Origin: Micromonospora antibiotica
Lineage (GTDB): Bacteria; Actinomycetota; Actinomycetes; Mycobacteriales; Micromonosporaceae
Length of the DNA stretch: 64,000 nucleotides
Assembly (NCBI RefSeq): GCF_017599305.1
Contig: NZ_JAGFWR010000009.1
Span: 167,221 to 231,220, forward strand
Direction of reading: 5' to 3'
The notes below the pieces were generated by a model. It was not told where the DNA came from, made no database searches, and saw only the letters and a list, made by a program, of their open reading frames with translations. Made by a program: the position numbers and the translations under genes. Below, one piece after another: positions 42,473 to 50,883 of the stretch (positions are counted from its first letter, which is position 1; the number at the start of each line of letters is the position of its first letter).

Positions 42473-45400
42473 ATGCGCCTGCGCCGCAGATTCGCCGCGC
42501 TCGCCACCGTCGCCGTCGTCGCCGTACCGGTGCTCGGCGTCGCGCCCACCGCGGCCACCGCCGCGCCCACCGACCTGTTCATCTCCGAGTACGTCGAAGG
42601 ATCGTCCAACAACAAGGCGATCGAGCTGTACAACGGCACCGGCGCGGCGGTCGACCTGACCGCCGGTGACTACCAGCTCCAGCTCTACTTCAACGGGTCC
42701 ACCACCGCCACCACCATCGCCCTCACCGGTACCGTCGCCGCCGGGGACGTCTTCGTCTTCGCCGCCGCCTCGGCCGGGCCGGCGATCCTCGCCCAGGCCG
42801 ACCAGACCACCGGCGCGAGCCTGTTCAACGGCGACGACGCGATCGTGCTGCGTCGGGGTGCCGTCGTGCTCGACGCGATCGGGCAGGTGGGCGTCGACCC
42901 GGGCAGCGAGTGGGGCAGCGGGCTGACCAGCACCGCCGACAACACGCTGCGCCGGCTGCCGGCGGTGTCCAGCGGGGACACCGACCCGTCGGACGCGTTC
43001 GACCCGGCCGCCCAGTGGGCCGGGTTCGCCACCGACACCTTCGACGGGCTGGGCGCGCACACCGTCGACGGTGGCGGCCCGGTCGACCAGCCGGCCGTGC
43101 TGACCTGCGGCGGGACGTTGACCATCGAGGCCGGCGCGACGGGCACCCGGCAGGTCACCGGCACCGACCCGGACGACACGATCGTCGATCTGGCGGTCAC
43201 CGCGGTCACCCCGGCCCCGGCGGGCGGCTCGATCAGCCGTACCGCGTTCACCCCGGCGACCGCGCCGGGTGGCACGGCGACCGCGACGGTGACCGCCACC
43301 GGCCTGCCCGCCGGCACCTACACGGTCACCGTGACCGCGACGGACGCCGACGGCGGCACCGCCAGCTGCCCGCTCACCGTGCAGGCCAACGGGGTGCTGT
43401 CGGTGGGCCAGGTGCAGGGCCCGACCCGCGACGACGAGAACCCGCGCACCGACCGGTCGCCGCTCGCCCCGCCCACCGGCACCGGCACCAGCCCGCTGCT
43501 GTACGACGTGCGGGGCGTGATCACCCAGAAGTCGCTGACCCGCACCTCGGCCGGTGCCGACCAGTACGGCTTCTACCTGCAGAGCCGCACCGGCACCGAG
43601 GACGGCGACCCGCTCAGCTCGGACGGCATCTTCGTCTTCATGGGCGCGTTCACCACGCTGATCGGCGGCTACGCGCCGACCGTCGGCGACGAGGTGGTGC
43701 TGCGCGGCCGGGTGTCGGAGTATTTCGACCAGACCCAGCTCTCCGGTGCCTCGCTGGTCCGCCGGCTCGACACCGGACTCGACGTGAACACCGCCGTGAC
43801 CGTGGACGACGCGGTCCCGCCGGCCGACGCGGCGGCGGCCGACCGGTTCTGGGAGCGGCACGAGGGGGCCCGGCTGCGGGTCCGCAGCGGCTCCGGCGTC
43901 ACCGGCCCCCGGGACGTGTTCGGCTCCACCGCCGACTCCGAGGTGTGGGTGGTGGACCGGGCGGATCCGCTGCTGAAGCGGGCCGACCCGTACGCCCGCC
44001 GGGTCTTCCGGGACGCCCACCCGCTGGACGACGTGCCTGGGCAGGTCTTCGACAACGGCAACGGGCAGCGCATCCTGCTCGGCGGTGGCGGCGTGAAGGC
44101 CACCGCCGGTGATTCGACGGCGCTGCTCCCGCCCGCGCGTACCTTCGACACCCTCACCGCCGACGCGTTCGGTGCGGTGTCGTACGGCTTCAGCAAGTTC
44201 AGCGTGCAGCCGGAGTCGCTGGCCCTGACCGCCGGGGTGGACCCGGCGACGAACAACCCGCCGCGCCCGGCGGACCGGGCCCGGGAGGTCGCGGTGGCGA
44301 CCTACAACGTGGAGAACCTGTACGACTTCCGCGACGACCCGTTCGACGGCTGCGACTTCACCGGCAACGCGGGCTGCCCGGGGGTGTCCCCGCCGTTCGA
44401 CTACGTGCCGGCGGGCGAGGCCGACTACCGGGAGCACCTGTCCGAGCTGGCCGCGCAGATCCGCACCGACCTGCACGCCCCGGATCTGATCCTGGTGCAG
44501 GAGGCCGAGGACCAGGACATCTGCTCGGTCTCCGGCAGCAGCCTGGTCTGCGGCACCACCGACAACGCCGACGGCGCTCCGGACACCCTCCAGGATCTGG
44601 CGCTGGCGATCCGGGCCGCCGGTGGTCCCGCCTACGCGGCGACGTACGACCGCACCGGCGCGGACGCCCGGGGCATCACCTCGGCGTTCCTGTACCGCAC
44701 GGACCGGTTGTCGCTGGCCGGGGCGAGCGCCACCGATCCGTTGCTGGGTTCCGCGCCCACCGTGCAGTACCGGTCGGCGGGGCTGGCGTCCAACGCGGAC
44801 GTGCAGAACCCGAAGGCGCTCAACGCGGTGCTGCCGGCCGACACCGACACCTCGACGGGCAAGGACGGCAACAACGTCTTCACCCGGGCCCCGCAGCTGG
44901 GCAAGTTCGTGGTGAAGTCGACGCCCGGCGGCTCGGAGTCCTACCTGCTGTACGCGCTGAGCAACCACTACTCGTCCGGGCCGGACAGCCGGGTCGGGCA
45001 GCGCACCGAGCAGGCCGCGTACGGCTCGGCGATCGTCACCGCGATCGAGGCCGCCGATCCGGACGCCCGGGTGGTGTACGGCGGGGACCTGAACGTCTTC
45101 CCCCGCCCGGACGACCCGATCGCGACCGGCGCGAACCCGACCCCGTCGGACCAGCTCGGGCCGCTCTACCGGGCCGGCCTGCACAACCTCTGGGACGACC
45201 TGGTGGCCGACGTGCCGTCGGCGGCGTACTCGTACAGCTTCCAGGGGGCGGCGCAGACGTTGGACAACCTGTTCGTCAACGACGCGCTGCACGCCGACCT
45301 GGTGCAGATCCGGGCGGCGCACGTCAACGCGGACTGGCCGGCGGAGTTCACCGGGGACGGCACCCGGGGGGCCAGCGACCACGACCCGCAGGTGGCCCGG

Positions 45401-45745
45401 TTCCGCAGCCAGCCGTCGCTGCGGGTGGCCGACGCCACCGTGGTGGAGGGCGACCAGGGTGGCAGCACGATGACGTTCCAGGTCACCGTGTCCCGTCCGC
45501 TGTCCCAGCCGACCACGCTCTGCGCCGCCACGGTGGGGCTGACCGCGACGGTCGTGCTGGACTTCACCCCGTACGTCGGCTGCCGGACCCTGCCCGCCGG
45601 GCAGACCTCGCTGGCGTTCCCGGTGACCGTCCGCGGTGACCGGAAGCGGGAGGCGGACGAGAAGATCGCGTTCGCGGTGGCCGGCCCGTTGAACCTGCGG
45701 TTCGCCGATCTGCTGGCGACGGGCACCATCACCGACGACGACTGA
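42473..45745 (+). CDS. large secreted ExeM/NucH-like nuclease
   Basis: The 1090-residue protein has a signal peptide (cleavage near AATAAPTDL). A lamin-tail domain (~32-160, LFISEYVEGSSNNKAIELYNGTG) comes first, then a beta-sandwich (~205-300) and an OB-like segment (~305-440, YDVRGVITQKSL, VGDEVVLRGRVSEYF). Next is an endonuclease/exonuclease/phosphatase domain (~605-980: VATYNVENLYDF, DLILVQEAED, NHYSSG, VVYGGDLNVFP, ASDHDPQVARF) and a Calx-beta-like end. It probably degrades extracellular DNA. The ATG at 42473 follows GGAGG; the long open frame before it overlaps the acetyltransferase and is not coding. Confidence 0.92.
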   Translation: MRLRRRFAALATVAVVAVPVLGVAPTAATAAPTDLFISEYVEGSSNNKAIELYNGTGAAVDLTAGDYQLQLYFNGSTTATTIALTGTVAAGDVFVFAAASAGPAILAQADQTTGASLFNGDDAIVLRRGAVVLDAIGQVGVDPGSEWGSGLTSTADNTLRRLPAVSSGDTDPSDAFDPAAQWAGFATDTFDGLGAHTVDGGGPVDQPAVLTCGGTLTIEAGATGTRQVTGTDPDDTIVDLAVTAVTPAPAGGSISRTAFTPATAPGGTATATVTATGLPAGTYTVTVTATDADGGTASCPLTVQANGVLSVGQVQGPTRDDENPRTDRSPLAPPTGTGTSPLLYDVRGVITQKSLTRTSAGADQYGFYLQSRTGTEDGDPLSSDGIFVFMGAFTTLIGGYAPTVGDEVVLRGRVSEYFDQTQLSGASLVRRLDTGLDVNTAVTVDDAVPPADAAAADRFWERHEGARLRVRSGSGVTGPRDVFGSTADSEVWVVDRADPLLKRADPYARRVFRDAHPLDDVPGQVFDNGNGQRILLGGGGVKATAGDSTALLPPARTFDTLTADAFGAVSYGFSKFSVQPESLALTAGVDPATNNPPRPADRAREVAVATYNVENLYDFRDDPFDGCDFTGNAGCPGVSPPFDYVPAGEADYREHLSELAAQIRTDLHAPDLILVQEAEDQDICSVSGSSLVCGTTDNADGAPDTLQDLALAIRAAGGPAYAATYDRTGADARGITSAFLYRTDRLSLAGASATDPLLGSAPTVQYRSAGLASNADVQNPKALNAVLPADTDTSTGKDGNNVFTRAPQLGKFVVKSTPGGSESYLLYALSNHYSSGPDSRVGQRTEQAAYGSAIVTAIEAADPDARVVYGGDLNVFPRPDDPIATGANPTPSDQLGPLYRAGLHNLWDDLVADVPSAAYSYSFQGAAQTLDNLFVNDALHADLVQIRAAHVNADWPAEFTGDGTRGASDHDPQVARFRSQPSLRVADATVVEGDQGGSTMTFQVTVSRPLSQPTTLCAATVGLTATVVLDFTPYVGCRTLPAGQTSLAFPVTVRGDRKREADEKIAFAVAGPLNLRFADLLATGTITDDD

Positions 45746-45760
45746 CGGTTGCGCACCTCC

Positions 45761-45803
45761 GACGGCCCGTCGGTCCGGCTTCCCGCCGGATCGGCGGGCC
45801 GTC
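45761..45803. terminator. nested hairpin between convergent nuclease and XRE genes
   Basis: GACGGCCCG (45761-45769) pairs with CGGGCCGTC (45795-45803). Inside, TCCGGC (45774-45779) pairs with GCCGGA (45785-45790) around TTCCC, with matching TCGG spacers between the stems. The right arm overlaps the last bases of the leftward regulator gene. It is suited to bidirectional termination. Confidence 0.75.
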
Positions 45804-46533
45804 ACCATTGCGGGCGCACCACGCGGGGCGGCGGTGGCACGTTGCGGTACTTCGCCACCCGCACCTCCCACTGGCTCCGGCGGCGCATCGCGTCCCGGAC
45901 GGCCCGGTTACGGCGGAACGTCTCCGGCGGTCGGGCGAGCCCGTAGACGTCCGCCCACCACTCCCCCGGTTCAGGGTCGAGAATCGTGTCGAGGTGCGAC
46001 GGGTAGCGGCGCTCGGCACCGTCCCGGGTGTCGTCGCGGTCCCGCATCGGGGTGAGCACCCGGCCGAACTCGTCGACCACGGCCAGCCGGAAGCCGGCCG
46101 CCGCGATGATCCGGCGCAGCAGGGCGATGCTCGGGGTGAGCGCACCCGCCTCGATCCGCCCGACCGTGCCGTGGTGCACCCCCGCCCAGCGGGCCAGTTC
46201 CCGTTGACTCGCGTCGGCACGCCGTCGGACCGCCCGCACGATGCCCGCCGCCGGCCAGGGCAGGTCGAACGGCCTGCTGAGGAAGGTCGGCGGCTCGTCC
46301 CCTTTCCCCTCCGGAGCGGGAGAGGGGGCCGCAGCCGGGGCGGACGGAGCTGCAAGAGCCGGGGCGGACGGGGCCGGAGCGGGCCGCGCCGGAGCAGGCG
46401 GCGCCGGAGCAGGCGGCGCCGGAGCAGGCGGCGCCGGAGCAGGCGGCGCCGGAGCGGGGTGGGACGCCGAAGCCGGACCAGAGCCCGGGGTGGGGTGGGC
46501 AGCGGGTTCGGGCGGCAGCGCGGGGTCGGTCAT
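45802..46533 (-). CDS. XRE-family HTH regulator with repetitive Pro/Ala N-terminus
   Basis: With the ATG at 46533 the product is 243 residues. The first ~75 are low complexity (PAPPAPAPPAPAPPAPA...). A Cro/C1-type HTH follows: VRRRADASQRELARWAGVHHGTVGRIEAGALTPSIALLRRII. The C-terminal ~100 residues (FGRVLTPMRDRDDTRDG, RRYPSHLDTILDP, WWADVYGLARPPETFRRNRAVRD) are not recognised. Such DNA-binding proteins with this tail occur as toxin-antitoxin-like or solitary regulators. Four exact 15-bp units at 46388-46447 encode part of the repeat. Confidence 0.78.
   Translation of the reverse strand: MTDPALPPEPAAHPTPGSGPASASHPAPAPPAPAPPAPAPPAPAPPAPARPAPAPSAPALAAPSAPAAAPSPAPEGKGDEPPTFLSRPFDLPWPAAGIVRAVRRRADASQRELARWAGVHHGTVGRIEAGALTPSIALLRRIIAAAGFRLAVVDEFGRVLTPMRDRDDTRDGAERRYPSHLDTILDPEPGEWWADVYGLARPPETFRRNRAVRDAMRRRSQWEVRVAKYRNVPPPPRVVRPQW
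46388..46447. repeat. four tandem 15-bp units inside the XRE gene
   Basis: GCCGGAGCAGGCGGC is repeated four times exactly at 46388-46447, with diverged copies on both sides. It encodes a PAPPA pentapeptide on the minus strand. As a whole-codon unit it can change length without breaking the frame. Confidence 0.85.
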
Positions 46534-47334
46534 GGCACCACCGTCGCGCCCGGCCAGGCCCTGCCGCAACCCCGCCGTCGTCACCTGTGGACAACTCCGC
46601 GACCTGTGGAAAACCCCCACCCTCCACAGATCTCTTCCGATCACACTGGGTTACTCGATCGCCTCATCGCCTAAATTACTGTGAGCAACGTAAGCCTGAA
46701 CCACCCCACCACCCACCAAGTTCCACCAGAAGGCCCTGAACAGCAAGAACGCTCAACCTCTCCCGACCCCACCCCACTACCCCACCGACGCTTTGCTCTG
46801 CTGCCCCATCCGCGACAGGCACCCAGAGCGAGCGTCGCGCGGATGGCAGCAGAGCAAAGTGTGCGAATGAGGGTAGGTGGAGGGAGGCCAGAAAATGCGG
46901 AGAGTAATCAAGACGGCTGCCAGCCGACCGGACGGTGCCGCCGAATTTAGACCCAGCATCGCCAGCGACAGCCGCTCACCGACGGCAGGGCGGGACCTTG
47001 GGCCGAGGGCCGGATCCCGGACGGGGCGGGGTGTGGACCGGGGTCGAGGCCGAAGCGGGGACCGGTTCAGGAGAGCGGGACCGGATGCCAAGGCGAGGAC
47101 CGGGAGGCCCCAGGTCAAGGGACAAGGGGCCAGATCAGGGAACGGGAGGCCAGGTCAAGGAACGGGGGCCGGAGCAAGGAACGAGGGCCGCAAGCCCAGA
47201 GGCCAGGGCAGGAAACGAGGAGCCAGGGCAGGAAACAGGGGGTCAGGGCTGGGCACGGAGGGCGGACCGGGGGCGGGGGACGCCGACGAGGGTGGGCCAC
47301 GGCGCTCGCGGCACGGGCCAAGCCGCCCCGGGAG
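46534..47334. other. 800-bp gene-free region with palindrome and purine-rich repeats
   Basis: I find no convincing gene. Three landmarks are present: a lower-GC segment (46660-46740); the long palindrome at 46791-46859; and, from about 47020 to 47290, a purine-rich + strand of degenerate ~20-25-bp units of the type GGCCAGGTCAAGGAACGGG. Frames open across it translate only into Gly/Arg-rich low-complexity sequence. It separates the XRE regulator from hemB. Confidence 0.6.
46791..46859. repeat. long imperfect palindrome (REP-like element)
   Basis: The left arm starts CTTTGCTCTGCTGCC at 46791 and runs to CATCCGCG at 46814. The right arm CGCGGATGGCAGCAGAGCAAAG occupies 46838-46859, 22 bases complementary to the left arm apart from a two-base bulge. 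Alternatively CGCGAC (46811-46816) pairs with GTCGCG (46834-46839) across the loop. It is a strong cruciform or RNA hairpin in gene-free DNA. Confidence 0.8.
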
Positions 47335-48318
47335 TCAGTAACGCTGACGGAGCAGCGTCGCGGCTTCCACCGCCCAGTAGGTGAGGATGACCTGCGCGCC
47401 GGCCCGACGGATCGAGGTGAGCGTCTCCAGCATCACCCGCTCGCGGTCGATCCACCCGTTCGCGGCGGCCGCCTCGACCATCGCGTACTCGCCGGAGACC
47501 TGATAGGCGGCGACCGGTACGTCCACCGCGGCCCGGACCGCCGCCACCACGTCGAGGTAGGGCAGCGCGGGCTTCACCATCACCAGATCGGCGCCCTCGG
47601 CCACGTCCAGCTCGACCTCGCGCAGGGACTCCCGCAGGTTGGCCGGGTCCTGCTGGTAGGTGCGCCGGTCGCCGTCGAGCGCCGACTCGACGGCGTCGCG
47701 GAACGGACCGTAGAAGGCGGAGGCGTACTTCGCCGCGTACGCCAGCACCGCCACGTCGGCGTGACCGGCGGCGTCGAGGGCCCGGCGGACCACGCCCACC
47801 TGGCCGTCCATCATCCCGGACGGGCCGACCATGCCGACCCCGGCGTCCGCCTGCGCCACCGCCATCTCGGCGTACGCGGCCAGGGTCGCGTCGTTGTCCA
47901 CCCCGCCGTCGGAGGTGAGCAGCCCGCAGTGCCCGTGCGAGGTGAACTCGTCGAGGCACAGGTCGCTCATCACCACGGTGGCGTCGCCGACCTCGGCCAC
48001 GACGTCGCGGATGGCGACGTTGAGGATGCCGGCCGGGTCGGTGCCGCCGGAGCCGGTCGGGTCCCGCTGCTCGGGCACCCCGAACAGCATGATCCCGCCG
48101 ACCCCGGCCTGGACCGCCTCCACCGCCGCCTTGCGCAGCGAGTCCCGGGAGTGCTGGAGCACCCCCGGCAGCGACGCGATGGCCCGTGGCCCGGTCAGCC
48201 CCTCCTTGACGAACATCGGCACGACCAGCTCGGCCGGGTCGACGCGGGTCTCGGAGACCAGCCGCCGCACGGCCGCGTTACGGCGCAGCCGGCGGGGCCG
48301 GATCTCGGGGTACGGCAT
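47335..48318 (-). CDS. hemB: delta-aminolevulinic acid dehydratase (porphobilinogen synthase)
   Basis: The 327-residue enzyme joins two aminolevulinates into porphobilinogen. Active-site lysines are Lys197 (AYAAKYASAFYGPF) and Schiff-base Lys249 (LVMVKPALPYLD). The metal segment SDLCLDEFTSHGHCG has two of the usual Cys (121, 131) with Asp at the middle position, suggesting Mg2+-assisted or mixed metal use. The ATG at 48318 has GGGAGG just upstream; the frame is open farther, but the N-terminal MPYPEIRPRRLRRN matches the family. It is last in the rex-hemACDB operon. Confidence 0.97.
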   Translation of the reverse strand: MPYPEIRPRRLRRNAAVRRLVSETRVDPAELVVPMFVKEGLTGPRAIASLPGVLQHSRDSLRKAAVEAVQAGVGGIMLFGVPEQRDPTGSGGTDPAGILNVAIRDVVAEVGDATVVMSDLCLDEFTSHGHCGLLTSDGGVDNDATLAAYAEMAVAQADAGVGMVGPSGMMDGQVGVVRRALDAAGHADVAVLAYAAKYASAFYGPFRDAVESALDGDRRTYQQDPANLRESLREVELDVAEGADLVMVKPALPYLDVVAAVRAAVDVPVAAYQVSGEYAMVEAAAANGWIDRERVMLETLTSIRRAGAQVILTYWAVEAATLLRQRY

Positions 48319-48337
48319 GAGGGGCCTCCCAGTACGA

Positions 48338-49918
48338 CTAGCGGAACCTGAGCGCGGTCGGCCCCTGCACCTTCGAACCCCGACGCTGCTTCGCCGGCAT
48401 GGCGGCGAGCTTCTCGCGCAGTTCGACGGCGTAGGCGGCGAGCGCCTCGACCAGGTCGGGCACCGAGGCGTGCGGCGGCTGCACGTCGACCCGCAGGCCG
48501 AACTCCGTCGCGGTCTCCGCCGTCTTGGGCCCGATGACAGCGACAACGGTACGCGCGTGCGGCTTCCCCGCGATACCGACGAGGTTGCGCACCGTGGAGG
48601 AGGACGTGAAGAGCACCGCGTCGAACCCGCCCGACTTGATCGCGTCGCGGATCTCGGCGGGCGGCGGGGCGGCCCGGACCGTCCGGTAGGCGGTCACGTC
48701 GTCGACCTCCCAGCCGCGCTCGGTGAGCCCGGCGGCGAGCGTCTCGGTGGCGATGTCGGCGCGCGGCAGCAGCACCCGGCCGACCGGGTCGAGGATCTCG
48801 TCGTGCGGGGAGAACTCGGCCAGCAGCCCCTCGGAGGACTGCTCCCCGGCGGGCACCAGCTCCGGCTGGATGCCGAAGGCGCGTACCGCGTCGGCGGTGG
48901 CCTCACCGATGCAGGCGATCTTGACGCCGCCGAAGTGCCGGGCGTCCAGCCCGTGCTCGGCGAACTTCTCCCAGACCGCCCGGACCGCGTTGACCGAGGT
49001 GAAGATCACCCAGGCGTACCGGCCGTCGACCAGCCCCTTGACCGCCCGCTCCATCTGGGCGGGGGTACGCGGCGGCTCGACCGCGATCGTCGGCACCTCG
49101 CACGGGATCGCCCCGTACGCGCGCAGCCGGGCGCTCATCGCCCCGGCCTGCTCCTTCGTCCGGGGGACGAGCACCTTCCAGCCGTACAGCGGGCGGTTCT
49201 CCCACCAGCTCAGCCGGTCCCGCTGGCCGACGCCCTCGCCGACGGTGAGCACCACCCGGCCGGTGAAGCCGAGCGCCGCCGCGACGAACGAGTCCACGCT
49301 CGACGTGGTGGTGTACTGCGTCTCACCGGTGCCGTCGCCGGTCACCCCGACCCCGGTGGTGCCGTCCACCCCCGCGGCCAGCAGGCCGTCGCGCACCGCG
49401 GCCAGGTCGCCGGCGTCGACCGCCAGGGCCAGCGAGCCCCGGGCGACGGCGGCGGCGAGCGCGTCGAAGTCCAGCGCGCTGACGTCCTCGACGTCGGCGG
49501 CGGTGCGTACCCCGGGCAGCGGCACCCCGGCGTAGGTGGCGACGCCCTCGGCCTGGCCGACGCCCGGCACCACCTCGAAGTGCGCGGCGGTCCGCGCGAC
49601 GGCCTGCACCTCCTTGACCACGGAGTCGTGGCCGAACGGGTCACCGGCGACCAGGTGCACCGCGTTGAGCCCGGAGCGGGCCGCGCTGATGAGCATCTTC
49701 GCCACGTCGCCCGGTACGCCCTCGGCGGGGCTGAACTGGGCGTCGGCCCGGGCCTGGGCACGCACGACGTCGAGCAGCGACTCGGGGACTCCCCGGTCGT
49801 ACACCACCTGGTCGGCGTCGGTCAGGGCGTCGTGGGCCCGGCGGGTCAGTAGGCCCGGGTCACCGGGTCCGGCGCCGACGAACGCGATGCGGCCGACGGG
49901 CTTACGGGTGCGGGTCAT
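48338..49918 (-). CDS. hemD: fused uroporphyrinogen-III methyltransferase-like / uroporphyrinogen-III synthase
   Basis: The 526-residue fusion has an N-terminal ~245 residues following the SUMT/CobA pattern (IAFVGAGPGDPGLLTRRAHDAL, VAGDPFGH, VPGVGQAEGVATYAGVPLPG) and a C-terminal HemD (VLVPRTKEQAGAMSARLRAYGA, VIFTSVNAVRAVWE, VAVIGPKTAETA). HemD closes and inverts ring D of hydroxymethylbilane. The methyltransferase half would divert product to sirohaem/B12, but parts of its core look diverged. Mycobacteria have the same fusion. The ATG overlaps the hemC stop (ATGA), and hemB follows 19 bases later. Confidence 0.94.
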   Translation of the reverse strand: MTRTRKPVGRIAFVGAGPGDPGLLTRRAHDALTDADQVVYDRGVPESLLDVVRAQARADAQFSPAEGVPGDVAKMLISAARSGLNAVHLVAGDPFGHDSVVKEVQAVARTAAHFEVVPGVGQAEGVATYAGVPLPGVRTAADVEDVSALDFDALAAAVARGSLALAVDAGDLAAVRDGLLAAGVDGTTGVGVTGDGTGETQYTTTSSVDSFVAAALGFTGRVVLTVGEGVGQRDRLSWWENRPLYGWKVLVPRTKEQAGAMSARLRAYGAIPCEVPTIAVEPPRTPAQMERAVKGLVDGRYAWVIFTSVNAVRAVWEKFAEHGLDARHFGGVKIACIGEATADAVRAFGIQPELVPAGEQSSEGLLAEFSPHDEILDPVGRVLLPRADIATETLAAGLTERGWEVDDVTAYRTVRAAPPPAEIRDAIKSGGFDAVLFTSSSTVRNLVGIAGKPHARTVVAVIGPKTAETATEFGLRVDVQPPHASVPDLVEALAAYAVELREKLAAMPAKQRRGSKVQGPTALRFR

Positions 49919-50883
49919 TCTGTGCTCCCAAATTGCTGGGTCCCCGGGCCGGTGCTTCCTTCGTGGCCGAGGATCGAGTCGGCGCCGAGTTCGAGGAGTT
50001 CGGCGGCGAGTGCCTTGCCGATCTCCGCCGCGTCGGCGGGCGTTCCGGTGCGGGACAGCCGGAGGTCTCGGGAACCATCCGGGCTGATCACCGCCCCGCG
50101 CAGGTAAATCTCGTCACCGTTCTCGCCTTCGGCGAGTTCGGCGTAGGCGGCGACCGGGGCGGAGCACCCGGCCTCCAGGGTGGCCAGCAGCGCCCGTTCC
50201 GCGACGACCGCGGCCCGCGACGGTGCGTGGTCGAGCACGGCGAGCAGCTCGACCAGGTCGGAGTCGTCGGCCCGGCACTCCACGGCCAGCGCGCCCTGGG
50301 CGGGCGCGGGCAGCATCAGCATCGGGTCGAGCGTTTCGGTGATCACGTCGGTCCGGCCGAGCCGGGCCAGCCCGGCCCGGGCCAGCACGACCGCGTCGAG
50401 GTCGGCGTCCGGGCCGAGCACCCGGCCGAGCCGGGTGTCGACGTTGCCCCGGATCGGGGTGACCTCCAGTTGCAGGCCGAGGGCGTGCAGCTGGGCGATG
50501 CGGCGCAGCGCGCCGGTGCCGACCACGGCGCCGGGCGGTAACTCCGCGAGGGTACGACCACCGGTGGCGACCAGCGCGTCGCGCGGGTCCTGCCGGGGCG
50601 GCACCGCCGCGACGTGCAGTCCACTCGCCTCGGCGGTGGGTAGATCCTTGTAGGAGTGCACGGCGAGGTCGATGGTGCGGGCGGTCAACGCGTCGCGCAG
50701 CGCCGAGACGAAGACGCCGACGCCGAGGCGCTGCACCGGCGCGGACGACCGGTCCCCGGCGGTGACCACCTCGACCAGCTCGACGGCGCGGCCGGTCGCC
50801 GCGGTGATCGCCGCGGCGACGTGGCCGGACTGGGCCATCGCCAGGGCGCTGCCCCGGGTGCCGAGGCGCAGGGGGGTACTCAT
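49915..50883 (-). CDS. hemC: porphobilinogen deaminase (hydroxymethylbilane synthase)
   Basis: The 322-residue enzyme polymerises four porphobilinogens into hydroxymethylbilane. It shows RLGTRGSALAMAQS, DLAVHSYKDLPT with the catalytic Asp, RRIAQLHAL, PIRGNVDTRL and Cys240 in LEAGCSAPV, the anchor of the dipyrromethane cofactor. It overlaps hemA (ATGA at 50880-50883) and hemD by four bases each, so the three are translationally coupled. Confidence 0.97.
   Translation of the reverse strand: MSTPLRLGTRGSALAMAQSGHVAAAITAATGRAVELVEVVTAGDRSSAPVQRLGVGVFVSALRDALTARTIDLAVHSYKDLPTAEASGLHVAAVPPRQDPRDALVATGGRTLAELPPGAVVGTGALRRIAQLHALGLQLEVTPIRGNVDTRLGRVLGPDADLDAVVLARAGLARLGRTDVITETLDPMLMLPAPAQGALAVECRADDSDLVELLAVLDHAPSRAAVVAERALLATLEAGCSAPVAAYAELAEGENGDEIYLRGAVISPDGSRDLRLSRTGTPADAAEIGKALAAELLELGADSILGHEGSTGPGTQQFGSTE

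Noticed and set aside
42386..45871. 1,161-codon antisense ORF across the nuclease gene
   Set aside because: High GC keeps antisense frames open; its translation is Val/Arg/Gly/His-rich without any fold, and the sense strand has strong domain matches.
46877..47341. Two overlapping ~150-codon frames in the gene-free region before hemB
   Set aside because: They encode only Gly/Arg/Gln low-complexity sequence from the purine-rich repeats, with no ribosome site or domain.
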